The notes under the pieces: generated by a model
Database searches by the model: none
Told to the model about the DNA's origin: nothing
The model's input: the letters and a program-made list of their open reading frames with translations, nothing else
Part shown: positions 29,293-39,466 of the stretch, piece by piece
Numbering within the stretch: position 1 is the stretch's first letter
How the letters are laid out: every line of letters begins with the position of its first letter
Assembly (NCBI RefSeq): GCF_000330505.1
Contig: NW_004443692.1
Coordinates: forward strand, 871,408 to 935,407
Length of the DNA: 64,000 bases
Direction: 5' to 3'
From: Entamoeba invadens IP1
Lineage: Eukaryota > Evosea > Mastigamoebida > Endamoebidae
Program-made: the position numbers and the translations under genes

Positions 29293-31478
29293 ATAATTTT
29301 TATCGAATAATACATGTGATGTTTTTCCCTTTTTCGCATATTTTGTTTGTGATTAGATAAGGGAAAAGGTCGTTGATTAGAGCAAAAATAATGAGAGATC
29401 CACTCCGATTTTTTCGAGGAAACAACAAAAAAAATGATTAAAGGTAATATTACAAAAAACAGTCAGATTTACAATAAAAATATGGGAATTATTATTAATA
29501 GTTATAAATAAAATTAATCATTTATTTAGATATTAAACTATAAGTGAATGTAATTATTAATATTTATATTATAATTAATAAATAAAAATTATTTTAATAA
29601 CATAATGATGTATTTTTTTTACCTTCATCGATGTTAAATTAATAAAAATGGCAAGTTTATTATATAGAAATAATTAAAATTTATCTGATTACGATCGGTG
29701 ATTGTTACAGTAGGGAAAATGAACCTTAGCCCGGGAAATGTACTTTAGCCCAAAGAAATTCCTATATTTTTCTTTAAAAACACGGGTTTTTACTAAAAAA
29801 ACAAATATTTTCGAAATTTGACTTTTATATCGGTATAGTTTATTATTTTAATATAACAATAGAAATAAATTAGTTTTTCTTTGGGCTAAGGTTAATTTCC
29901 TGGGCTAAGGTTTAATGGACCAACTGTAATCACTTTGATAAATTTTTCAAATTTTTTGTAAAATTTTTAAACAGTTACATTATTATTGTTTAAATTAAAT
30001 AATAAATATTTATTATTGAATAATAATTAAAACAAAATATATGAAATTGTTTAAAATTATAATCTCAATCAAACTGATTTGAATTTTAAATGGATGACAC
30101 ATGTTTATTGTTCTAATTTTCAATTGTCACAACATCAATTATCACAGACATTTTGTTATTTTGTGAATCGTTTTTTTTGATAAGTGTGAGTTTAAAGTTA
30201 GTTTTTAAAGTATATTTATGTTATGAAAATATAATCAAAGTCAGGCATAAACAAATTTAAAAAATACGTTAATAAACATCATATGATTTTATTTTCTTTA
30301 TTTTATAAAGTACAACTCTATTTAATTTAATTGTTATTTTATTGTTATTGGGTTCAGTTTATACGTTTATTACAAGTTCTTTTTTAAGTCAAAACGTTTG
30401 AAAGCATACGACTATTATGCACTATTTTGTATGTTAATGAAATATTCAATTTCTATGACTTAATAAATTTAAAAATGTTAATTTGAAATGAGAAACAATA
30501 AAATATAACCTAAAACAATGAGTGAAAATAAATAAAATTGAGTTAAAAAGAACAGCTTTATTATAGAAAGCGAAATGCAATGTCCTGACATCACACAATT
30601 TTTACTTGTAATAAAGGGTAAATGAATATTACGTCCTTCAACTTCAAAAAAGTTATAATTATTGAAATTTTGTACTTTTGAGGAGTTTAGTTTGAAAATA
30701 TTTGTAAAATTGTGATTAAATTTTGAACAAGATAAAGTGTTATAAAAACTTGTTAAAAAGATGAGTTTATAATATAATATATAATATAAGACAATTCACT
30801 GTATTGTTTATAACAAAACATTAATTTATAAATTAAAATAACTATATTTCAATATTTCAAAGTGTTTTTGAAAAAATTTTTATTTTATTATGAAGTCTCA
30901 GCAATAGCAATGAATAATATTTTTCGAATTTAAAAAAAAATTGAAACAATTAATACAATTAATATAAATTATTAATATTAAATAATATAAAATGTCCATG
31001 AGTAACATATCATTAACAGCAATTGAAGACATTAAAAGTGTTACTTACTAAGATTTTTAGTGACAAAACCAATTATTTTCTGTTTTTTTTTGATAATATC
31101 CGCGAGCTTTGAAGTGAAAATATTAAGCGTAGTAATTATTAACCATTCACACGACGAGCGTTATCAAAGCTTAAACTTGATTTGTATATGCGTCGAATGA
31201 AAGTAACTATGCGAAGTGGCGCAACCAATTTGGTTTTACAATGGTAACTTTTTCTAAAATGTGAACTCCTATTTCAGCCAAGATATTTTTTCGTGCAAAA
31301 TCTGTTCTATGTTTATTTTTGTGACAAAAATGTCAAAACCCCACAAATATTGACCAATGAATCCCTCTTTGTTTTTGTTTTGTTTTGTAAAGTAATTAGA
31401 CTTATATAGTTTCTTTGCCATACAAGTCTAATTTCACACTAAACGCCATTTTTGGAAGAGCAAAAAAGTAATGTCTAT
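29293..31478. other. 2.2 kb intergenic desert with one transposon derivative
   Basis: Very AT-rich. It contains the mariner-like element at 29708-29926. A GC-richer island at about 31090-31250 has a short hairpin and a 30-codon open stretch, but no gene can be built from it. A small inverted pair (TTAGACTT and AAGTCTAA) lies near 31398-31431. Confidence 0.5.
29708..29926. mobile_element. Tc1/mariner-like MITE (219 bp)
   Basis: Terminal inverted repeats of about 51 bp start CAGT and end ACTG, flanked by TA on both sides (29706-29707 and 29927-29928), the target site of Tc1/mariner elements. Each arm holds two copies of a TTAGCCC-type motif, and the inner arm boundary is TTAGCCCAAAGAAA on both sides. 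Arms match at roughly three quarters of positions. The interior is AT-rich with no open frame, so it depends on a transposase elsewhere. Confidence 0.9.
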
Positions 31479-31829
31479 TTATACGTTGATTTGCTCTATA
31501 CATAGATTATTGTTTTTTATATCAGTAACAAATGATAAGTATATAAATCTGGGAAAGTTCTGCTTTATAATGTGACTCTCAAATTGTATCTTCGTTTCAT
31601 TTACTGAAAGAATTGCTTGCTTTATGAAACTTTTAGGGTTAATATGTTGGAATGTCGGATTATATTTATCTCCAATTTCTCCTCGAAGCGTGTCGAACAT
31701 GCTTTTATTTTTTTCCGTCCAGATATTACCAACAAAATAGATATTTTTTCCATCTCGAAATAAACGTTTCAGAGACGAAAATAAAAGCCCGCAAACCCGA
31801 TTGTATGGCAAACGCAAGACCACTGTCAT
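31479..31829 (-). CDS. hypothetical protein or gene fragment (116 aa)
   Basis: I do not recognise the family. The frame has coding composition and regular secondary-structure-like patterning (GKNIYFVGNIWTEKNKSMF and the strand LSFVTDIKNNNLCIEQINV at the C terminus). The protein starts abruptly in what looks like the middle of a domain, and a TGA lies nine codons before the ATG. A second frame through the 5' third is also open. This may be the 3' remnant of a longer gene, or a gene whose first exon I cannot find. It is divergent from the gene at 31984, 154 bp away. Confidence 0.45.
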   Translation of the reverse strand: MTVVLRLPYNRVCGLLFSSLKRLFRDGKNIYFVGNIWTEKNKSMFDTLRGEIGDKYNPTFQHINPKSFIKQAILSVNETKIQFESHIIKQNFPRFIYLSFVTDIKNNNLCIEQINV

Positions 31830-31983
31830 CGCAAAAAATCGACTTTTGAGATTTCAAATCCGACTAAAAATAGAGCGCCAAAGAACGTTTTCGACGTTTC
31901 AAATCTACATGAAATATGACTAAAAATACAGAAACACACCCCTAAATGTGGATAAATCTTTTTTATAACTCAAAATATACACC

Positions 31984-32793
31984 ATGCCACAGAAAAAGCA
32001 AGATACAAGCCGCTGCAAAAAGGCCTTCACCACAAGCGCGCTAGTGTACTGCGCAGTCAACGCAGGGGCCAACATTCAATTTGTACGGAGCAAAATGTCG
32101 CACTGCTCTCTCAAGGTACTTCGTGGAGAAGAGGTTGTATGGGTAGAGTCCTTTAGAAAGGACTCCAATGACGACTTTGTTCGTGCGTCGGACATCTTTT
32201 CTGACAAGATGAGTGTTCTCGTCGAAGACGCTCGTTCCAAGAAGGTCACCAGTTTAGTCGTTACAAAGGAACGAATTCATCAAATTGCGTTGTCCCAATG
32301 TGTGGATCACACAGAGAAATGGAAGGACTTAGATTACAATCAAGACTGTCGAAACAAAGAGGCGTGTTTTGTCAACTACCTTGCTTTGAATTTGGTCCAG
32401 AGGGGTTACTCCTTAATAACAAATGTCACCAGAATCAAACCATCTAAGAAGACTGCCCATTTCTTCATCTGGAACAAAATTATAACTCCAGAAAATGTTG
32501 TTATCAACGTCGCAGAATCTCAACTCCTGTCGTCCTTTATCAAACACATCGAGTCAACACTTGTCCGGTCGAGATCTGCTTGGGTTCAGTCAAACACATT
32601 ACCGGGGGACTTTTCAGAACACTTGACGTTGTCCGAGAAGTCATTGTCTGCTGAGCCACAAGTCGACGAGGACTCGCTCTCTGTCCAAACACCAAGCGCG
32701 TTCAAGCCGATTGAAAGCTCTCAATACTTTGTGTTCCAGAATACTTCTGTGGACACTCTTTCGCACCCTTTCTTACACCAAACTTTCGCATAA
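31984..32793 (+). CDS. hypothetical protein (269 aa)
   Basis: Family not recognised. The coding sequence is clear: GC is well above the flanks and the frame is long and uninterrupted. The N terminus is basic and Cys-containing (SRCKKAFTTSALVYCAV), with no signal peptide. The middle is mixed alpha/beta (LKVLRGEEVVWVESF, KTAHFFIWNKIITPENVVINVA). The last 70 residues are Ser-rich and acidic, probably disordered and phosphorylated. It ends 82 bp before the convergent SANT gene. Confidence 0.7.
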   Translation: MPQKKQDTSRCKKAFTTSALVYCAVNAGANIQFVRSKMSHCSLKVLRGEEVVWVESFRKDSNDDFVRASDIFSDKMSVLVEDARSKKVTSLVVTKERIHQIALSQCVDHTEKWKDLDYNQDCRNKEACFVNYLALNLVQRGYSLITNVTRIKPSKKTAHFFIWNKIITPENVVINVAESQLLSSFIKHIESTLVRSRSAWVQSNTLPGDFSEHLTLSEKSLSAEPQVDEDSLSVQTPSAFKPIESSQYFVFQNTSVDTLSHPFLHQTFA

Positions 32794-32875
32794 TAGTTTA
32801 TCTATTTTTTGTTTTCATTCGTTTACCGTTTGATTCACTCTGAAATTAAACAAAAGAAATACCAACACAATTACA

Positions 32876-33907
32876 TCAATGAAGTGAACCATTCTGCGAC
32901 GACATTGGCGACAATGAACTCCCAGGAAGACTCACCGACTGTTGCTGCCTGACCGCTATTGTTTTTGGGAGTTCTTGTTGATACTTAAATCCAATAGTAC
33001 TCTGGATATAAGGTGGCGCACCAGCACGTTTAGCTTCGTCGAAAAGGAGCAACTCCTTTGAAAAGAATGGAAGAACGCCATGAACCGCCAAATTGGTTAA
33101 TTGGAGGATTGTATTGCCGTTGTGTATAAAAGAAGTGCATAAAGGAACGTTTGCACAACTTTGGAGTTCGCCAAGAATCACTTCGTTGTCATCAATCAAC
33201 TTCTTTGCCCAATCCATATTAGTTGTTTGAGGAATTGTGAATGTGACTGGGGGAGGTGCGTGGTACACTCGTGGGGAATTCTGAGAATTGTTTGAGCCGA
33301 TCATGATTGAAGGTTGGCGTGGCGACAATGTCGTTTTTTCTTCCATCGAATAGCTTCTCCTCCGGATTGGTTCGGTTGCTTGAATGGTCGAAGGAAGATA
33401 CACGTCCTTTGGTCCACTGCGCGGACTAAGAAATCGAGTTGTCTGTGGCATCATTTTTGCTTTTTGGATGTAAAAACTCTCGTTTTGACAAAACACCTCC
33501 CACTGAGGACGCTATTTGTGAGCGACTCAAAGAAAGTCTGATTAGTAACAAACGATTTGCTGACTCATTTGTAACCACTTGATTCGACTTGTAATTTGCT
33601 GAATCGATTTGGACGGGAATTTTGAAGATATTTTGAGAATGGAAGAAATGTCGGTGATGTCTTGATTTTGTTGTTGGATCCTAAATGGTTAGAACTGATT
33701 TACTATTTTGTCTTGTTAGTAAAATGGAAGGGAGTACTGAACAATTACATGTAAAGGGAGAATAACAAACTGATACAACTCTTCTTCAAGGGTTAGCTGC
33801 TCTTCTGGAGACCACTGACATACACAGGCTGTATCATTTTTGACAATATTCCCGGAGTTGTGGCTCCCGCGCATTGATTTTGACAATTTGAGTTTCCAAA
33901 ATAACAT
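32876..33907 (-). CDS. SANT/Myb-like domain protein, three exons (299 aa)
   Basis: Exons are 33907-33771, 33680-33554 and 33511-32876. Intron 1 (33681-33770, 90 nt) is GTTTGTTA...TTTAG and intron 2 (33512-33553, 42 nt) is GTTTGTTA...AATAG. Splicing builds one SANT domain at residues about 31-83: QWSPEEQLTLEEELYQ, then ISSILKISSKFPSKSIQQIT, then SRIKWL. The three spaced Trp/hydrophobic helix positions fit. The middle is Ser/Pro-rich (SPRSGPKD, SPRQPS). A C-terminal helical region (MDWAKKLIDDNEVILGELQS) resembles the conserved tail of plant SANT proteins of the same layout. It is probably nuclear and chromatin- or DNA-associated; targets are unknown. Confidence 0.85.
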
Positions 33908-34568
33908 TTTTTGACGACTTATTTGGTTTCAAAAGTGATTGATCATAATATTAAAATTATAATATATAATTGTTTTTGTTATATATATACGATGTTTGTA
34001 GTTATTATGGGGATTATAGGACAACCGTTTCAATCGAAAAAGATAAAAAATGTTTTTTGTTTCCAATTCTTTACATAATTTCGACTTGAAATTTTATAAA
34101 CCAATCTCAGTTTATTATTAACACTTTGGGCTTGGTTTTTTCATTTTTGGGAAGTGCGCTAATATTGGTATAATTAATTCTAATTTGTTTAATTTGATCA
34201 CGATGTATTATTTTATAACCAAATTAATGTGAAAAAGAAAATAGGAAACTGGTATTTCAACCCAAAAATGTGTTTTTGTTAGTCAAACAGAGTCTAATTT
34301 GATTGTTCCAATATATTTTTATATTTATAGCAACCAAAATAATATTAATCTTATTATATTTGGTTTATAATAGTAAATAATATAATAAAAAGACAAGAAC
34401 AAAACATAAGAATCAATTTTGCTCTATTGACGCAAATTAAACAACTTGTTTGTTTTTATTTAATTTGGACAATTTGACAATTAAATCGAAAAAACTGTAT
34501 TAGTTTCCAACTAATTCTTATTAAAAATTGTTTAATAACTATAATAAAGTATTAAATTATTATATATT
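33908..34568. other. intergenic, AT-rich
   Basis: Promoter side of the SANT gene followed by A/T-rich DNA. The last nine bases (34560-34568, TTATATATT) are the target-site duplication of the adjacent transposon. Confidence 0.5.
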
Positions 34569-35012
34569 GGGACCTACATTGACCACCACCACCACCTTTA
34601 CCAAAAAAAAATATTTGCCGCGAGTGTTTTTTGAAGGAAGTCCATTTTTCAGCCACTGTTTGTGCGTCCCCATGTCACCCACTTTCCTTGTCCGTACTGT
34701 GTGGACGCGGATGTGGTTCCCCCCCGCTTGCGGGGGGGTCAGGGGGGGATCCGCGCCAAGGGAGGACTTGGAAAGTGGGTGAAACGGTGCACAAACAGAC
34801 TGTTTGAGTGCGTCTTCAGAGCCTTCTTTTCAATGCTCCGTCTCACTCGGTTTCCACTAACTCGAGGTGATTTTTCGGCATTTCTTGAATTCGGGAACCA
34901 GACCTAATATTATCCCAGTTTCCTATTTACTATAATTTTAATTTGAATATGATTCGAAATAGAAAAAATAAATCTATTTTAAGAGGTGGTGGTGGTGGTC
35001 AATGTAGGTCCC
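34569..35012. mobile_element. Mutator-like non-autonomous foldback element (444 bp)
   Basis: A perfect 29 bp terminal inverted repeat starts GGGACCTACATTG and contains four CCA units. A 9 bp target-site duplication, TTATATATT, flanks it at 34560-34568 and 35013-35021. The 9 bp duplication points to the Mutator superfamily. The interior is strikingly GC-rich against the host DNA and is largely palindromic. Examples are TGTTTGTGC at 34657-34665 against GCACAAACA at 34789-34797, and a central hairpin of seven C and seven G with a TT loop at 34719-34738. There is no credible transposase frame. Confidence 0.9.
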
Positions 35013-35144
35013 TTATATATTATTTAAATAAAAAATAAAAAGAAATAAAAATTAAAATTAAAACAATATTAAAATTTTAATACTTTATTATTAAATAAAA
35101 AAGTTCATTATTTATTTGCTTTTAGTTTAAAAACAACTATATAT

Positions 35145-35281
35145 CAGGCTTTGCAACCGTTAATATATTATCAAAAATTAGTATCTAAAAACGCTAATAA
35201 AACGGGAACCAAAATTTACCCGTTTTAATAGCGTTTTTCGATACTAATTTTTGATAATAAAATTCTCGGGTGCAAAGCCTA
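35145..35281. mobile_element. hAT-like MITE (137 bp)
   Basis: Nearly the whole element is a hairpin. Arms of about 61 bases (outer AGGCTTTGCA, middle TTATCAAAAATTAGTATC, inner AAAACGGG) surround a 12-base loop. An 8 bp duplication, CTATATAT, flanks it (35137-35144 and 35282-35289). It fits the hAT target pattern of T at position 2 and A at position 7. The terminal base differs between ends (C against T). There is no open frame. Confidence 0.85.
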
Positions 35282-35289
35282 CTATATAT

Positions 35290-35545
35290 ATAATTATAAA
35301 TTGTTGAATAAAAAAACAAATCTATTAAATAAATAAATTTATTATTTCATTATTCACATTTTTTTATTGTCAAAAATCCAATTCTTTGTTTTTTCCACTA
35401 AATAACAAAACACAATCATTAAATATGAATGATTGTCTCGTCGATTTTAAAACAAATTTTGTTGGTGAAAAATAAAACTTGTTTTTAAATTGAATTTATT
35501 CCATTATTTTTATTGAATGAAAAACCTTTAAAAACCCATTTGGAG
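35290..35545. other. promoter region of the giant BspA-like gene
   Basis: AT-rich 5' flank. Nothing specific is identified beyond proximity to the hAT-like element. Confidence 0.4.
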
Positions 35546-38500
35546 ATGACTAAACTAGACAGCTACTCTCTTCTCATCGTAGCAAAATACCTCGAGTATC
35601 TATCCGATTTCAAGAACGTGGTCTGCGTCTGCAAAAAGTTTCGGGAAACCCTCGATAAGTTTCGCTACAACCCTATTCCAATTACTTCCCAACACATATT
35701 TCCCCTTATCAACACTCAATTCCTTTACCATAAAAACGAAAAGCAATTCCCAACAGACATCAAGGCGTTTAGTTATGAAATACCATATGCCGAAGCAATA
35801 TACGAAAAACTCAATTTCAACAAAGTGTACAACGTAATTTTCACACAAAATGACAGATATCTTTATGGTGAAGAGGCACTATACAATTCTTTTGTTAAAG
35901 TAGTGGGCCAAAAGTGTTTTGAACAGTCTCAAATCACCGAACTTGTTTTTCCAAACCACGTGACGCGAATTGACTCGGAGTGTTGTAACCAATGTCTTCA
36001 GCTCAAGAACGTCGTTTTACCTCCTTTAATAGACACAATCCCATTCTACGGATTTATGAATTGTCTCTCGCTCAGTTCCGTCACCGTTCCAAATAAAATC
36101 ACTGCCATCGACAGCGCTGCTTTTTTCAATTGTCCCTCTTTAACACACTTTTCGTTTCCGAAGTCATTGTGCTCGGTAGGAATTCAGACTTTTTGTCGTT
36201 GTGGTCTAGTGACGGTCGATTTGAGTGCAACAGTTGTGACAATGATTTACTCAAGCTGTTTTGCGTTGTGTCAAGCGTTAAAGACAGTTGTGTTGCCGTC
36301 GACTCTGTTTTTCATCTCGGACTCTGTCTTCGAGGGATGCGTCTCTCTGTCCGACATTGAAATTCCAAACAACGTTGTGATGATAAACGAAAAGACTTTC
36401 AAAGGGTGTGTGAGTCTGATAGATTTAGAAGTGCCAAAGTCCGTCGACTACATTGGTCAGCAATGCTTTGATGGATGCAGTTCTTTGACTCGTTTGATAA
36501 TTCACAACACAACTCATCACATTTCCTGTGACTGCTTTGGGAAGTGTGACCAACTGGAAGTGTTTCAAGTTCCCCTTCAAAATGATGAATATCCTTTTGA
36601 TGTGTCTTACAACGACATGTTACTTTTAAAACGGTTTGGAGTGAAATGTGTCCACATCAGTTTTGTAGCTGGTGGAGAGATTATGGTGAACCAAAAAACT
36701 AAAGAGGCTGGCATTCCACAAGACGCACTTATTCTTGGGACTCAATGCTTCAAGAATTACCCAGTAATCAAAAGTGTCAATGTACCTGAAAACATCGTGA
36801 TCATTGACACTCATGCATTCGAAGGGAACGCAGTGACCTGTGTCGATATTCCAAACACAGTCACTTACCTGATGAGCGAGTCGTTCTATGGAGCCGTCAG
36901 TCTCAAGGAAATAAAACTTCCTTCCAGCCTCTGCGAATTGGACAAAAAGACGTTTTCCAACTGCAAAAATCTGAGTTGTGTGATGTTACCCAAAGACTTG
37001 ACCAAAATTAAGGAGTTCTGTTTTGAGGGGTGTCTTGCACTGAAGGAGATCAGTCTTCCTACAAGTCTTAAAAAGATTGGGAAAGGCGTATTTGACACAT
37101 GTGGACTTGAGCAAATAGTTCTACCAATCTCGGTGAGATCTATTGGGAAAATGTGTTTCAAAGACTGCACTGACCTGAAATACATCGAAGTCCAAAATAG
37201 TACTGCAAAAATAGAGAAAGACGTCTTCGCAAATTGCAAAAGTTTGGAAAAGCTTGACATGGAATTGATCAACGGTGTTTTCCCATACGAAGTTTCATAT
37301 AAAACATTTGTCTTGTTGAAAGGACTCAAAGTCATCGCAAATGACGTCGTATTCACTTCCGAAGACTACGAAAGTTGTGTTGACGACGATGGAGAGCACT
37401 TTGTGCCTGACGATGTCCAACTCAAGTTTGGAAAGGACCTTTTCGCACAACAGCGATTTGAGCACTTTTCAATTCCGCCAAACGTCGTTTCCATTGGAAA
37501 AAACTGCTTTTTTTCATGTGACGAATTGAGTGAAATTGATGTTCCAGACACGGTGACAAAAATAGGGAACTGCGCATTCTCTCACTGCGAAAAATTAACA
37601 GCAATCACCATTGGTACCGGAGTCACAACACTTGGTAACTACTTATTCGAGGAGAGCGACAAGATGGAACGAATTGTATTGAAGTCGCCAACTCTCTCAC
37701 GAGGTACCAAATCCAAAGTGAGCTACTCGGAGTTTTTGATATACAGCAATAATAACATCAAATGCACACAAGTGGTTTTGCGAGAACAAGACAAGACGAA
37801 TGGGATATATCTCAAAGATGTTGTGACTGAGATCAATAGATACCCACTGAAACGCATCAGCGACATTCCGATGAATGTGACGTGTTTACGAGAAGGGATG
37901 TATTTGCTGTCGAGTCAACTTAAGACCGTGACCCTTTCTGACTCTATCGTTTCAATCAAGAAGAACACGTTTTCCAACAACATCAATTTGGAAGAAATAG
38001 TGTTGGGCAGCGGAATCACTGAATTGTCCGAGTCACAGTTTTATTTCTGTAAAAGTCTCAGGAAAATATCATTACCGAAGAACTTGTTGTTCATTGACAA
38101 AAATGTGTTTGCTGAATGCAACAATTTGAGTTCCCTGACGATTCCGTCGAAGGTGAGTTACATTGGAGAATGTTGTTTTTTCAATTGCCGGTCGTTGAAA
38201 ATGTTGATAATACCGAAGAGTGTCCAAGTCATTAAGAAGCGCTGTTTTGACTTCTGTATTGAACTTCAACAATTACTGTACGAGGGTGGTTCTCGCCTGT
38301 TAAAAATGCAAGAGAACATGTTTCGTATGTGTTGTGCACTGCAAAGAGTGTATGTTACTGAAAATATGGAACAAATTGGTGACTCGTGTTTCTACAAGTG
38401 TTTTTCATTGACTGGTGTTTGTCTCCCAACGAATATCACACAACTTGGGATATGTTGTTTCAAGCGGTGCTACCACCTTAAATATGTCATTTTGTATGGT

Positions 38501-39199
38501 GTCAAATATCTCGAAAAGGAGTCTTTCAGTTACTGCAAAGAATTAGAATTTGTCCAGTTACCAACGACTCTCACGCGAATTGGGCAGTCGACCTTTCGCG
38601 ACTGCATTAGTCTGAGTGAAATGATTATACCGGACAGTGTTGAGGTCATCGACGAGTTCTGTTTCTATAACTGCTCGAAGTTAATGAGTCTAGATTTGTC
38701 GACGAAGTTAGTGACGATGCACGCTAACGTGATTGAGAAGTGTCAGTCTTTACGGAAAATCTATTTAGGCGGTTTTGCAGTTGACACGTATCCTTTCGAT
38801 GTCTCCTTCTGGCTTGGAGCTATTTTAAATAGTTGTGGTATTCGAACGCCAAATATTTGCTTGACGAAAGCTGATGTAGACTTGGTGAAAACAAAGTTTC
38901 CTGATAACGTGAGAAGCATCGAAGTGTGTTGTTTCAGGAATTGTATGTCTCTTGTTCATATCTCATTACCACAAACAATCACTTTACTTGGAGATTCGTG
39001 TTTTAAAAATTGTATGAATTTGAGTGCGGTTTCTTTACCAAACAAATTGGGGGAAATCCCTTTCCAATGTTTTGATAATTGTTATAGTCTCCAAAGTATT
39101 TCATTGCCAACAGTCGTGTTCGTTTTTGGGAAACACTGTTTCAGGGGATGTACCAAAATTTTGGGGAATGTAAAAATACCACTGCACTGTTTTGACTAA
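35546..39199 (+). CDS. giant BspA-like leucine-rich-repeat protein (1217 aa)
   Basis: A short F-box-like head (MTKLDSYSLLIVAKYLEYLS) is followed by about 40 TpLRR/LRR_5 repeats of roughly 23 residues. The repeat consensus is about I-x-x-x-C-F-x-x-C-x-x-L-x-x-V-x-L-P-x-x-v-x-x-I. Examples are CFEGCLALKEISLPTSLKKI and CFRNCMSLVHISLPQTITLL. At least three repeat blocks are separated by spacers of the YPFDVSY type (VPLQNDEYPFDVSYNDML, NGVFPYEVSYKTF, DTYPFDVSFW), so the gene probably grew by internal duplication. The open frame starts at a TTG at 35513; the first ATG is 35546. BspA-like proteins in Entamoeba can reach the cell surface without a signal peptide; whether this one does is unknown. Confidence 0.93.
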   Translation: MTKLDSYSLLIVAKYLEYLSDFKNVVCVCKKFRETLDKFRYNPIPITSQHIFPLINTQFLYHKNEKQFPTDIKAFSYEIPYAEAIYEKLNFNKVYNVIFTQNDRYLYGEEALYNSFVKVVGQKCFEQSQITELVFPNHVTRIDSECCNQCLQLKNVVLPPLIDTIPFYGFMNCLSLSSVTVPNKITAIDSAAFFNCPSLTHFSFPKSLCSVGIQTFCRCGLVTVDLSATVVTMIYSSCFALCQALKTVVLPSTLFFISDSVFEGCVSLSDIEIPNNVVMINEKTFKGCVSLIDLEVPKSVDYIGQQCFDGCSSLTRLIIHNTTHHISCDCFGKCDQLEVFQVPLQNDEYPFDVSYNDMLLLKRFGVKCVHISFVAGGEIMVNQKTKEAGIPQDALILGTQCFKNYPVIKSVNVPENIVIIDTHAFEGNAVTCVDIPNTVTYLMSESFYGAVSLKEIKLPSSLCELDKKTFSNCKNLSCVMLPKDLTKIKEFCFEGCLALKEISLPTSLKKIGKGVFDTCGLEQIVLPISVRSIGKMCFKDCTDLKYIEVQNSTAKIEKDVFANCKSLEKLDMELINGVFPYEVSYKTFVLLKGLKVIANDVVFTSEDYESCVDDDGEHFVPDDVQLKFGKDLFAQQRFEHFSIPPNVVSIGKNCFFSCDELSEIDVPDTVTKIGNCAFSHCEKLTAITIGTGVTTLGNYLFEESDKMERIVLKSPTLSRGTKSKVSYSEFLIYSNNNIKCTQVVLREQDKTNGIYLKDVVTEINRYPLKRISDIPMNVTCLREGMYLLSSQLKTVTLSDSIVSIKKNTFSNNINLEEIVLGSGITELSESQFYFCKSLRKISLPKNLLFIDKNVFAECNNLSSLTIPSKVSYIGECCFFNCRSLKMLIIPKSVQVIKKRCFDFCIELQQLLYEGGSRLLKMQENMFRMCCALQRVYVTENMEQIGDSCFYKCFSLTGVCLPTNITQLGICCFKRCYHLKYVILYGVKYLEKESFSYCKELEFVQLPTTLTRIGQSTFRDCISLSEMIIPDSVEVIDEFCFYNCSKLMSLDLSTKLVTMHANVIEKCQSLRKIYLGGFAVDTYPFDVSFWLGAILNSCGIRTPNICLTKADVDLVKTKFPDNVRSIEVCCFRNCMSLVHISLPQTITLLGDSCFKNCMNLSAVSLPNKLGEIPFQCFDNCYSLQSISLPTVVFVFGKHCFRGCTKILGNVKIPLHCFD

Positions 39200-39466
39200 A
39201 AAGTGATTTTTGATTGACGTTTTGTGATTGTTGTCAAAATGGGAGTTGTATTAGTAAAATAAAAGTATTATTATGGCATTTTGAAAATTTAAAATGAAAA
39301 GGAGAGAACTATATATTATATTTACTTTTATTATAAATTATAGTTAAGAACTTCGATGCAGCCAACTTTACATATAGAAATAATAATGAAGATTGTTATT
39401 TAGTGAGATGATGAGATAGTGGTGGAAAGACAGAACGGATGAGGACGGAAAACATGGAAACAACAC

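Noticed and set aside
29133..29360. 75-codon plus-strand frame
   Set aside because: Opposite the first exon proposed for the hemolysin III gene; the minus strand has the better start and continuation.
34528..34907. Open frames inside the Mutator-like element
   Set aside because: They cross the element boundary or the G/C palindrome and show no transposase motif.
36130..36360. Secondary frames inside the giant BspA gene
   Set aside because: Alternative readings of repeats; the main frame carries the LRR pattern throughout.
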